DNA of 46,983 nucleotides. It comes from Deltaproteobacteria bacterium. Lineage in GTDB: Bacteria > Myxococcota > B64-G9. Every line of letters begins with the position of its first letter. Within the stretch, counting starts at the first letter, position 1. The notes below the pieces were generated by a model. That model worked only from the letters and a program-made list of their open reading frames with translations. It had not been told where the DNA came from and did no database searches. The position numbers and the translations under genes were made by a program. Below are positions 1 through 8,158 of this stretch, piece by piece. Location: positions 1 through 46,983 of the forward strand of contig JAFGRB010000070.1 of NCBI GenBank assembly GCA_016935365.1, given 5' to 3'.

Positions 1-17
1 CTTCGCGACTTCTGCTC

Positions 18-110
18 GGCGGGGGAGGGACCTTCCCTCCCCCGCCACTTGAAATGAATTCAAGTGGTTCCACCCCCTCTTGGCGGCTGGCGCCTGTCAG
101 CGCAGGTCCA
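18..110. repeat. Two-hairpin structured element (left end of window)
   Basis: Bases 18-30 and 34-46 form a perfect 13-bp GC-rich stem with a 3-nt loop. Bases 45-53 and 59-67 form a second perfect 9-bp stem. A TTCCACCCC box and a GGCGGCTGGCGCC box follow. The element at 46891-46975 has the same order of parts (G-run/C-run stem, second stem, TTCACCCC, GGCGGCTAGCCC), but its stem sequences are different. I see no protein coding here. It may be a dispersed palindromic repeat or a structured RNA; its function is unknown. Confidence 0.5.
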
Positions 111-197
111 TTGAATTGAAGGCCTGCTGTACGGGTTGTCCATCGATGGGCGGAAACTGGGATTTGCACCCATCTCTGATTCTGGCATTGAAGAGGC

Positions 198-226
198 TTG
201 ATCGCGGGCCAGGATTGAAGAATAAT
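198..226 (+). promoter_or_regulatory. Putative sigma-70-type promoter for vapBC
   Basis: TTGATC at 198-203 and AATAAT at 221-226 are separated by exactly 17 nt. The pair sits in a locally AT-rich patch that stands out from the GC-rich surroundings and lies 36 nt upstream of the vapB start. VapBC operons are normally autoregulated by binding of the complex near the promoter, so an operator is expected here, but I cannot point to one. The call rests on consensus match alone. Confidence 0.4.
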
Positions 227-262
227 GAAAAAAAGGTAGAAGCAACAAAAAGGGGACCTGGA

Positions 263-517
263 ATGGCCATCAGCATCAAGAACCCGGAGGTCGAGAAGCT
301 GGCAAGGGAGCTGTCCAGGGCGACCGGGGAGACGATCACCAAGGCCATCATGCGGGCACTCCAGGAGCGCCTGCAGCGTCTCAAGGGCAGGCGAACCGTC
401 CCTGACACCGAGGAGCTCATCATGGAGATCTCCCGTCGATGCGGTGCGCTTCCCGACCTGGACAGCCGGAGCCCGGAAGAGATCCTCGCCTACGACGAGT
501 CGGGTGTGTTCGAGTGA
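263..517 (+). CDS. vapB: VapB-family antitoxin
   Basis: This 84-residue protein fits the VapB group resembling Rv0623-type transcription factors. The N-terminal half (MAISIKNPEVEKLARELS, then a TGETITKAI segment) looks like the short DNA-binding part that pairs with another subunit. The acidic C-terminal tail, with SPEEILAYDESG, is the usual toxin-wrapping region. The ATG at 263 is chosen because AGGGGA lies just upstream; the frame is open further 5' but shows no family features there. The toxin gene starts 7 nt after the stop. The expected role is neutralising VapC and repressing the operon. I see no frameshift or truncation. Confidence 0.85.
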   Translation: MAISIKNPEVEKLARELSRATGETITKAIMRALQERLQRLKGRRTVPDTEELIMEISRRCGALPDLDSRSPEEILAYDESGVFE

Positions 518-524
518 GCCCGGC

Positions 525-914
525 ATGGTGATCGACTCGTCGGCATTGCTCGCCATCCTGCTGGGAGAGCCGGAGGCGCAGGCCTTCGCCAGGTCCATCG
601 CCGACGACCCGACCCGATTGCTGTCCGCCGTGTCCGCCCTGGAGACGGCCATCGTCATCCAGACCAAGAAGGGTCGGCCAGGAGGTGTCGAGCTCGATCT
701 CCTGATGCACAAGGCGCAGATCGAGATCGTGGCCATGGATACCGAGCAGGTGGGGCTGGCCCGCGCTGCATATGACAAGTTCGGAAAGGGCCACCCCGCC
801 AGACTGAACCTCGGCGACTGCTGCGCCTATGCATTGTCGCGCTCCTCTGGCGAGCCTCTCCTATACAGGGGCGAGGATTTTTCCAGGACGGACGTTCCGC
901 GCGTGCCTTGTTGA
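525..914 (+). CDS. vapC: VapC-family PIN-domain ribonuclease toxin
   Basis: The product is a 129-residue PIN-domain protein. The acidic metal-binding residues expected of VapC are visible: D4 in MVIDSS, E40 in SALETA, D98 in LNLGDCCAYAL and D118 in GEDFSRTDV. All four are intact, so the toxin is probably active. Known VapC enzymes are Mg-dependent endoribonucleases that cut tRNA or rRNA; the target here cannot be told from sequence. The gene follows vapB by 7 nt, and the next gene starts only 7 nt after the stop, so the amidotransferase-like gene may be co-transcribed. Confidence 0.88.
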   Translation: MVIDSSALLAILLGEPEAQAFARSIADDPTRLLSAVSALETAIVIQTKKGRPGGVELDLLMHKAQIEIVAMDTEQVGLARAAYDKFGKGHPARLNLGDCCAYALSRSSGEPLLYRGEDFSRTDVPRVPC

Positions 915-921
915 GGAAAAC

Positions 922-1620
922 ATGTGCGGCATGACGGCAAGACGCCTGCTGGTGGTCGACAACGCCCTGGATCACGGCTTCTACCGGCCGCTCGAGCACT
1001 GGGCCGCGGCGGCGGGGGGATCCGGGCTGCAGCTCGACAGCGTGCACCCGCCTTCCGGAGAGCACCTGCCCCGGGCCGGGCTTCACAGCCACGTCATCCT
1101 GACGGGCTGCGAGGGCAGCATCGTGAAGCGCCCGGCCTGGGCCGAGCGGGAGGCGAGCTGGGTGGCCGAGTGCGTCCGGGCCGGCTGCCGCGTGCTCGGA
1201 TCCTGCTGGGGGCACCAGCTCATCGCCGTGGCCCTGGCCGGCCCTGCAAGTGTGCGGCGCTGCGCGCGGCCCGAGTTCGGCTGGCTGCGCATCGAGGTCG
1301 CAGACGGCGGCGGGCTGCTCGAGGAGGGGTTCTCGGCCTTCGTGTCCCACTTCGACGAGGTGATCCCGGGCTGCTCGGAAGCGCTGCGCGTGCTGGCGTC
1401 CACAGCCGACTGCGCGGTGCACGCCTTCCGCTGGGCAGACCTGCCGGTCTGGGGCATCCAGGCCCACCCCGAGGTGGGTGTGGCCGACGGACGGGCCTTT
1501 CTCGCGGGAGCGCTCGAGCGATGGCCGGAGCACGCGGCGCTCTCCGAGCGCGGTCTGGCCGCAGAGCCCGCCGACAGCCGCATCGCGCCCGCACTGGTGG
1601 ATCGTTTCCTCCAGTATTGA
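922..1620 (+). CDS. Class I glutamine amidotransferase-like protein
   Basis: This 232-residue protein has the class I glutamine amidotransferase layout. A nucleophile elbow GSCWGHQ carries Cys95, and a later QAHPE carries His182 and Glu184, so the Cys-His-Glu triad looks complete. Such domains release ammonia from glutamine or act as peptidases on gamma-glutamyl substrates. No synthetase partner is adjacent, so it is probably a stand-alone GMP-synthase-like amidotransferase; the substrate is unknown. ATG 922 follows GAGGAAAA closely; ATG 931 is an alternative. It lies 7 nt after vapC on the same strand, which would make it an unusual passenger of a toxin-antitoxin transcript. Confidence 0.75.
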   Translation: MCGMTARRLLVVDNALDHGFYRPLEHWAAAAGGSGLQLDSVHPPSGEHLPRAGLHSHVILTGCEGSIVKRPAWAEREASWVAECVRAGCRVLGSCWGHQLIAVALAGPASVRRCARPEFGWLRIEVADGGGLLEEGFSAFVSHFDEVIPGCSEALRVLASTADCAVHAFRWADLPVWGIQAHPEVGVADGRAFLAGALERWPEHAALSERGLAAEPADSRIAPALVDRFLQY

Positions 1621-1623
1621 GGG

Positions 1624-1785
1624 TCAGCCGACGTCCAACTGTCGCATCAGCCAGGCTCCCAGCTCGGTGGGCGGGAGCCACTCGACGGTGGTTCCGTCGG
1701 CGCTTGCCTGCGCCGGCAGGCCCAGGTGGATCACGCCGAAGGCGCAAGGCCGGTAGCGCTGCGAAGGATCTCCCTCTGACCGAGG
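1624..1785 (-). pseudogene. C-terminal remnant of an unidentified gene
   Basis: The minus strand reads as convincing protein for about 45-50 codons before a TGA at 1624-1626, with nearly every codon ending in G or C. Recognisable stretches include CAFGVIHLGLPAQ and VEWLPPTELGAWLMRQLDVG. No start codon with a ribosome site lies near, and the frame loses coding character upstream of about 1785, where another remnant begins on the other strand. I read it as the 3' end of a broken gene. I do not recognise the family. Confidence 0.4.
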
Positions 1786-2022
1786 TCTTCTTCTGGCGCA
1801 GCAAGTCGGGAACCGGTCCTGCCCGGTGAGGCCTCGGTCCTCTCGCTGGCCAGCCAGATCGGCGAGATGCAGCTCGCACTCCGGAACCCGAAGGAGACCG
1901 GCGGGGACGGAGAACACCCGCGGGCGACGCTCGAGAGCCTGCTGACCGGAGAGCGCGCCAAGCCGCTCAAGCCAGTTCGCGTCCCGACCATGGGCTTTTA
2001 TGGCATTCGGGACGCGCCCTAG
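1780..2022 (+). pseudogene. C-terminal remnant of a second unidentified gene
   Basis: After an in-frame stop at 1777 the plus strand stays open to the TAG ending at 2022, with strongly GC-biased third positions and protein-like stretches such as LASQIGEMQLALRNPKET and KPVRVPTMGFYGIRDAP. No start codon with a plausible ribosome site is present. It is head-to-head with the remnant at 1624-1785, so two truncated genes abut. This suggests deletion or rearrangement next to the toxin-antitoxin module. The 412-nt stretch 1621-2032 holds no intact gene that I can support. Confidence 0.35.
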
Positions 2023-2032
2023 CTGGCAGCGT

Positions 2033-2944
2033 TCAGGTCGAGACGCGGTTCTTGCCCTTGGCCTTGGCCCGGTAGAGGGCCTCATCGGCCGCGGCCACCA
2101 TGTCCAGCACCGTCTCGGCGTCCTCCGGAAAAGTGGCCAGGCCGATCGAGATGGTGGGGTGCAGATCGACGCCCTCCCGCCGCATGCCCGCGCTGTCCAC
2201 GGCCTCTCGGATGCGCCCGGCGATCTCGGAGGCCCGCGCCTTGCCGGTACCCGGCAGGAAGGCGGTGAACTCGTCGCCGCCGAAACGGCAGGCATGCCCC
2301 CGCTCGGCCGACACGATCTCGCCGATCAGCCTGCCGGCCGTCTGGATGCAGTGGGCGCCGAAGAGGTGGCCGTGGGTGTCGTTGATCGCCTTGATGCCGT
2401 CCATGTCCATCATCAGCACCGAGAGGGGCCGTCCGGATCGGCCGGCGGTCGCCAGGGCCTGGTCCAGCGCATCGTCGAACACCCGCTTGGCCTCCAGCCC
2501 GGTCAGCGGATCCGTCGACACGAGCTGGGCCACCTCGCGCTGGAACCCGAGCTCCATGGCGTCGGCCAGCGAGAAGCGGACCACGGTCTCGCAGACGAAG
2601 ATCTTCTCGCCCGGGCGGAGCTGCCACGCGCCTTCGAAGCAGTGGCCGTTGACCCGGGTGCCGTTGGTGGAGCCCATGTCGGAGACGTGGTAGAGCTCGG
2701 TCCCGCCCGGCGTGATCCGGGCATGGTGCCAGGAGACGCCCGGGTCGTTGAGCGGCATGTCGCAGGCCGGATCGCGGCCGATGATCACCGGCCGCGCGAT
2801 CTCGATCGAGCGGCCCAGGTCCGCTCCCCGGCCGCGGATGACGGTCAGGAAGGCCTTGCGCTCGGGCCGGTCCAGGTCCAGCTCGGACACCTTGAGCTCG
2901 ACGGTGCATGTGTGCTCGAAACGGTCCTTCGGGTCGTCTTTCAT
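2033..2944 (-). CDS. FHA-domain diguanylate cyclase (GGDEF)
   Basis: The 303-residue protein joins an N-terminal FHA domain (IIGRDPACDMPL, WHHARI, MGSTNGTRVNG) to a GGDEF domain (STDPLTGL, MMDMDGIKAIND, RFGGDEF, then ISIGLA and ADEALYRAKAKGKN). FHA domains bind phosphothreonine; GGDEF domains make cyclic di-GMP from two GTP. The signature is intact, so it is probably active. There is no RxxD inhibitory site before GGDEF, so product feedback may be weak. ATG 2944 is preferred; a GTG 21 nt upstream is possible. It is the last gene of a minus-strand train that begins with a Ser/Thr kinase, which fits phosphothreonine-controlled cyclic di-GMP synthesis; that link is inference. Confidence 0.9.
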   Translation of the reverse strand: MKDDPKDRFEHTCTVELKVSELDLDRPERKAFLTVIRGRGADLGRSIEIARPVIIGRDPACDMPLNDPGVSWHHARITPGGTELYHVSDMGSTNGTRVNGHCFEGAWQLRPGEKIFVCETVVRFSLADAMELGFQREVAQLVSTDPLTGLEAKRVFDDALDQALATAGRSGRPLSVLMMDMDGIKAINDTHGHLFGAHCIQTAGRLIGEIVSAERGHACRFGGDEFTAFLPGTGKARASEIAGRIREAVDSAGMRREGVDLHPTISIGLATFPEDAETVLDMVAAADEALYRAKAKGKNRVST

Positions 2945-3000
2945 GCGCCTGGAACCCTTATACACAAGGTATGGGCACCGGCGCCAGTTTCACTCGCATT

Positions 3001-4647
3001 TCACCTGAGGGGGACGGGCTCGTCGACCACGGCGGGGATGATCGCGGCGTAGGCTCCGCTGCAACCGTCGGTGCCCGGCTCCGAGAAGGTCTGGCCGATG
3101 AGGTAGGCCGAGTCCTCGTCGGAGCGGTAGACGTCCACGCTCACGCCGCATTGCGGTGTGCCGTTGCGGCTGTAGACGTGGCCCTTGACCACGGCCGGCT
3201 CGGGAAGCGTGGTCACATCCTCCCCGAGCGCATCGTCCTCGAAGACGTACAGCGCCTGGGCCGGTCGCATGGGCAGGCCCGAGGTGGCGGGCGGGATCAT
3301 CGTGAAGTGGTAGCGGCCGGGGTCCACGGCCATCTCGAAGTGCCCGTTGCTGCCGCTGCTCGTCTCGTGCGTGCGCTGGATGCCGTCGTCCACGCCGGTC
3401 CAGGAGCCGAGCCGCTCGGCCTGGACGATGACATCGGCGACGGTATTGCCCTGGCTGTCGAGCGCCGTGCCGCAGAGCCTGGGCCGATCGGGCAGCACGA
3501 CCGGCACCCCGGACCGATCGGAGTAGACCTCGAACTGCTCGGTCGTCAGCATGCCCGCCTCGCCCTCCAGGGGAGGAACGGCGGTCAGGCTGTAGGTCCC
3601 CGCCGGCAGGGTAGTCGTGAAGCCGCTGGCCTGCGACTCGATCGTCTGGCGGAAGGTGCCGTTGCCAAGCGGCCCTTCGAAGCGCAGCTGGCAGCCGGCC
3701 ACGGTCCGTCCGCCGGCGTCGGTCACCACGCCCGAGACGGCGTGGCTCTCGGGCATCTCGCCCACGTAGAAGGTGCCCAGGTCGAAGCCCGCCAGCTCGA
3801 TGGCGTCCGTCTGGATCGTCGGGTAGGGGGCGCCCGCGTTGGCCGGTTTGATGGTCAGGGCGAGCGTGAGGGGGGCGATGATCTTGTCGCGGCGCTCGTC
3901 GATCTCCACCGGCAGGCGCAGGTAGGCCACGCCCTGCGCGTCGGGGCTGACCAGGTTGCTGCGCAGGCCCTTGTCGGTCGTGCCCTCGACCTGGATGCCG
4001 GCCACCGGGTGCGGGGCGTTCTCGCTCTCGAGGATCTTGAGCTGCACGAGCAGGATCGTCTCCTGGTCCTGGATCGACTCGGGCTGCGGGTAGCTCGGGT
4101 AGGCGAGCTCGACGAGATCCGGCTCCTGGCTCTCCAGGAGCGTGAGCCCGGTCATGCGCAGCTGGGGAAAGTCCTCGCGGTTCGACGGCCTGAACAGCAG
4201 CTCGTAGTCGCCGGCCGTCAGGGCCTGCTCGAAGTAACCGGCCGTGTCCACGGCGATGTTCCAGGTCAGGTGCCGGGCGTCGAAAGCCGGATCGCGCTTG
4301 GCCACCAGCGCGCCGGTTACGCCCACCGGCGAGCCCACGTGGCCCTCGAGCAAGATCGCGTTGGCGAGCTCGAGATCCAGCTGCTGGCTGTCGATCTCCG
4401 AGCTCGCCAGGTCGATGTCGGCGATCTGGGTGGCCGAGCAGCTGGTGCCCGAGGGGGGGGCGAGCTCCAGGTCGACCACCGAGCGGGGCTTGTCGAAGGG
4501 CTCGCAGAGCTTGGTGTCCTGGTTGCACTTGTAGCCCGCAGGGCAGTCCAGGCTGTCGATGCACTGGAGGGGGATGTCGACATCCATGCAGGCCGGGTGC
4601 GGGATTCCGGCCAGGAGCAAGACGAAGATGTACAGCTTTCGAGACAT
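3001..4647 (-). CDS. Exported protein with carboxypeptidase-regulatory-like beta domains
   Basis: The 548-residue protein starts MSRKLYIFVLLLAG and reaches a Cys at position 20. The box before it (IPHPAC) is a poor lipobox, so it is a lipoprotein or a secreted protein. A Cys-rich stretch follows (CIDSLDCPAGYKCNQDTKLC). The rest is a series of beta-sandwich units with the pattern of carboxypeptidase regulatory-like domains: VSGVVTDAGGRTVAGCQL, LCGTALDSQGNTVADVIVQA and VKGHVYSRNGTPQCGVSVDV. This style is common in myxobacterial cell-surface proteins. The ATG lies 6 nt after the preceding stop, and its AAGGA ribosome site overlaps that stop region, so the two genes are translationally linked. 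No enzymatic motif is seen. Confidence 0.75.
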   Translation of the reverse strand: MSRKLYIFVLLLAGIPHPACMDVDIPLQCIDSLDCPAGYKCNQDTKLCEPFDKPRSVVDLELAPPSGTSCSATQIADIDLASSEIDSQQLDLELANAILLEGHVGSPVGVTGALVAKRDPAFDARHLTWNIAVDTAGYFEQALTAGDYELLFRPSNREDFPQLRMTGLTLLESQEPDLVELAYPSYPQPESIQDQETILLVQLKILESENAPHPVAGIQVEGTTDKGLRSNLVSPDAQGVAYLRLPVEIDERRDKIIAPLTLALTIKPANAGAPYPTIQTDAIELAGFDLGTFYVGEMPESHAVSGVVTDAGGRTVAGCQLRFEGPLGNGTFRQTIESQASGFTTTLPAGTYSLTAVPPLEGEAGMLTTEQFEVYSDRSGVPVVLPDRPRLCGTALDSQGNTVADVIVQAERLGSWTGVDDGIQRTHETSSGSNGHFEMAVDPGRYHFTMIPPATSGLPMRPAQALYVFEDDALGEDVTTLPEPAVVKGHVYSRNGTPQCGVSVDVYRSDEDSAYLIGQTFSEPGTDGCSGAYAAIIPAVVDEPVPLR

Positions 4648-4653
4648 CGTCCT

Positions 4654-5229
4654 TCAATCCTCTGGGTCGCAGTAGACCCCGCCGTTGACCAGTTCGAAGG
4701 TCCAGCTGTGGCTGTCGGAGTGCCATTCCTCGTCGCCGAGCCAGCGGTCGGCCACCACCAGGGTGACGACGTGACGCGTCTCCTTGAAGGCGGGGGTCTT
4801 TTCGCTGAGGTTGACCGTGTACTTCAGTTGGTCCCCGTATCGATCGATGGTGCCCATCTTGCCTATCGTATCATCTTTGACATTGCTGGAGTAATCGGCC
4901 CCGTCCCAGTCGAGGAACCACCAGATGAAGAGGAGGTCGTCGATGTTGAGATCCCGGACCTTGGCCTCGAACGTGCACTTCGGACACTCCGTTTCGATCG
5001 TGGTCAGCCCGCTCAGGGGCGGCTGGAGCGATTCGAGGAGTATCTGGGGCGAGTACAAGGGCGGCTCCTCCGGGGGCTCTATCGGGCCCAGCACGCAGCT
5101 TGCGGCCAGCAGGCCAGAGCACAGGCAGATGGAAAGCGGGCCGCAGACCGACATCTCGGCCAGCAGGGGGCGCAAGAAGGGTGCCAAGCGCCGGGTTTTC
5201 TCTGCAAGGTACTGAAACTTCTTCATCAT
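4654..5229 (-). CDS. Putative lipoprotein, unknown function
   Basis: The 191-residue protein has a long basic N-terminus, then a hydrophobic stretch ending in LLAASC, a good lipobox with Cys45. Starting at the internal ATG at 5154 would give a signal peptide of normal length, so either start is possible. The mature part (FEAKVRDLNIDDLLF, WWFLDWDGADYSS, HVVTLVVADRW) looks like a single Ig-like or PKD-like beta domain. It is coupled to the exported protein 6 nt downstream, so the two may work together at the cell surface. I do not recognise a family. Confidence 0.65.
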   Translation of the reverse strand: MMKKFQYLAEKTRRLAPFLRPLLAEMSVCGPLSICLCSGLLAASCVLGPIEPPEEPPLYSPQILLESLQPPLSGLTTIETECPKCTFEAKVRDLNIDDLLFIWWFLDWDGADYSSNVKDDTIGKMGTIDRYGDQLKYTVNLSEKTPAFKETRHVVTLVVADRWLGDEEWHSDSHSWTFELVNGGVYCDPED

Positions 5230-5302
5230 TCTCTACACTCGTCCCGCGGCTCGCCCGGCCCTGACACACTGACCGCGACATCCGTGCCAGGGCGCAAAAC
5301 GG

Positions 5303-7084
<1,782 letters not shown>

Positions 7085-7106
7085 GGTGAATCTCCTTCCT
7101 CTGCGC

Positions 7107-8003
7107 TCAATCGAATCGGAGCTGCAGCTGCAGGCCGGCGCCGCCGGGCTGGACGAAGGGCGCGATCTGCGCACCGCCCGCCGCGGGCTTCTTCGGCGCC
7201 TCGGGCCTGGCCTCCTCCAGCTCCTCCCGGACCGCCTCGAACGGTCTCTTCAGCTCGGGCTCGTAGTAGACGTTCGCGTCCACGATCCCGTAGACCACGG
7301 CACCCAGGAACAGGCCCCCGAAGACGAACTGGCCGACGTAGGCCCCCTGGGCGAGCTCGGTCTTCTCGAAATCGTAGTTATCGTCCCGCAGGGCCAGCAG
7401 CGTGATCACGCAGCTCCCGTAGCCGGCCAGCAGGGCCAGCTCGGACCACAGCAGCACGTGGCCCTTCACGTCGTGGTGGTTCTGGAACTGGCCGATGCCG
7501 AAGGGCATGAAGGCCAGGGCCCGGTGGTGGACCTCGGTCTCGCGATGCAGGTAGATCCGGCGGATCTCGGTGGGCGGCTTCTCGGCCTGGCGCGCCCGCT
7601 CGGCCGCCTCGCGCCGCTCGCGCTCGATCTGGTCGAGCTTCTCCTTCATGGCCGGCTCGTTGCGGATGGCCTCGAAGAACTGCACCGCCGGCGGCGGGAC
7701 CAGGAAGGCGTCCAGCCTGTGGCCGGGGCGCAGGTAGAGCAGCTCGACGAACTCGTCTCGCGCGGCGGCCTCCTTGCCCAGGTAGAACAGGGCCAGCCCC
7801 AGCATCTCGCGGGCCTCGACGATGTCCTCCTCCCGGGTCAGCAGGACGGTGGGGCTCAGCAGGGGGCCGAGCGCCTCGACGGCCTGCTCGAAGTTCTTGT
7901 ACTCGAACTGCAGCTTGGCCGCGGCGAAGCGCTCCTGGACCGAGTCGGCCCGAGCCGGAGGCGCGAGCGCCAGGGCCGCGCCGGCCAGCAGCAGCGCGAT
8001 CAT
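7107..8003 (-). CDS. Exported TPR-like protein with two C-terminal membrane segments
   Basis: This 298-residue protein starts with a signal peptide (MIALLLAGAALALAPPARA). A helical TPR-like region follows (FAAAKLQFEYKNFEQAVEAL, then MLGLALFYLGKEAAARDEF), then a charged coiled-coil-like segment rich in Glu and Arg. Two hydrophobic segments (LLWSELALLAGYGSCVITLL and FVFGGLFLGAVVYGIVD) lie after FMPFGIGQFQN, which resembles the GQ-rich motif of DUF5683-type proteins. It sits between the PEGA kinase and the FHA activator. A role as a membrane or periplasmic accessory of that signalling pair is likely but unproven. The ATG abuts the repeat at 8004-8158, which supplies the only Shine-Dalgarno-like GAGGTGG. 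Confidence 0.7.
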   Translation of the reverse strand: MIALLLAGAALALAPPARADSVQERFAAAKLQFEYKNFEQAVEALGPLLSPTVLLTREEDIVEAREMLGLALFYLGKEAAARDEFVELLYLRPGHRLDAFLVPPPAVQFFEAIRNEPAMKEKLDQIERERREAAERARQAEKPPTEIRRIYLHRETEVHHRALAFMPFGIGQFQNHHDVKGHVLLWSELALLAGYGSCVITLLALRDDNYDFEKTELAQGAYVGQFVFGGLFLGAVVYGIVDANVYYEPELKRPFEAVREELEEARPEAPKKPAAGGAQIAPFVQPGGAGLQLQLRFD

Positions 8004-8158
8004 CCCGGATCCGCCACCTCGTCGCGCAACTCGGCGTCGCAGCACCGAAGTCGATGCTCGACGTGGAGGACCACGCCTCCGCTGGACTTCGGCGCAGCTG
8101 CTCGGTTTGAACGACGATCTGGCGTCCCGGCGCGGCAGGGGTGTGAGATCCCGGCTCA
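8004..8158 (-). repeat. Stop-codon-anchored palindromic repeat, copy A
   Basis: This is about 155 nt, matching 25263-25423 at roughly 85-90 percent identity by eye. It fills the whole spacer between the kinase stop codon (8156-8158) and the next start codon (8003). The centre is an imperfect palindrome: CCGAAGTCGA (8045-8054) pairs with TGGACTTCGG (8083-8092), and CGTGG (8062-8066) pairs with CCACG (8071-8075) around AGGA. In both copies the match begins at the upstream gene's TGA. It could be a small mobile repeat, a mini-element or an RNA-level signal between genes. Confidence 0.75.

Noticed and set aside
18-67. Integron attC site or transposon inverted end
   Set aside because: The paired stems were considered as attC-like, but I see no RYYYAAC/GTTRRRY core sites, no integrase and no transposase in the window.
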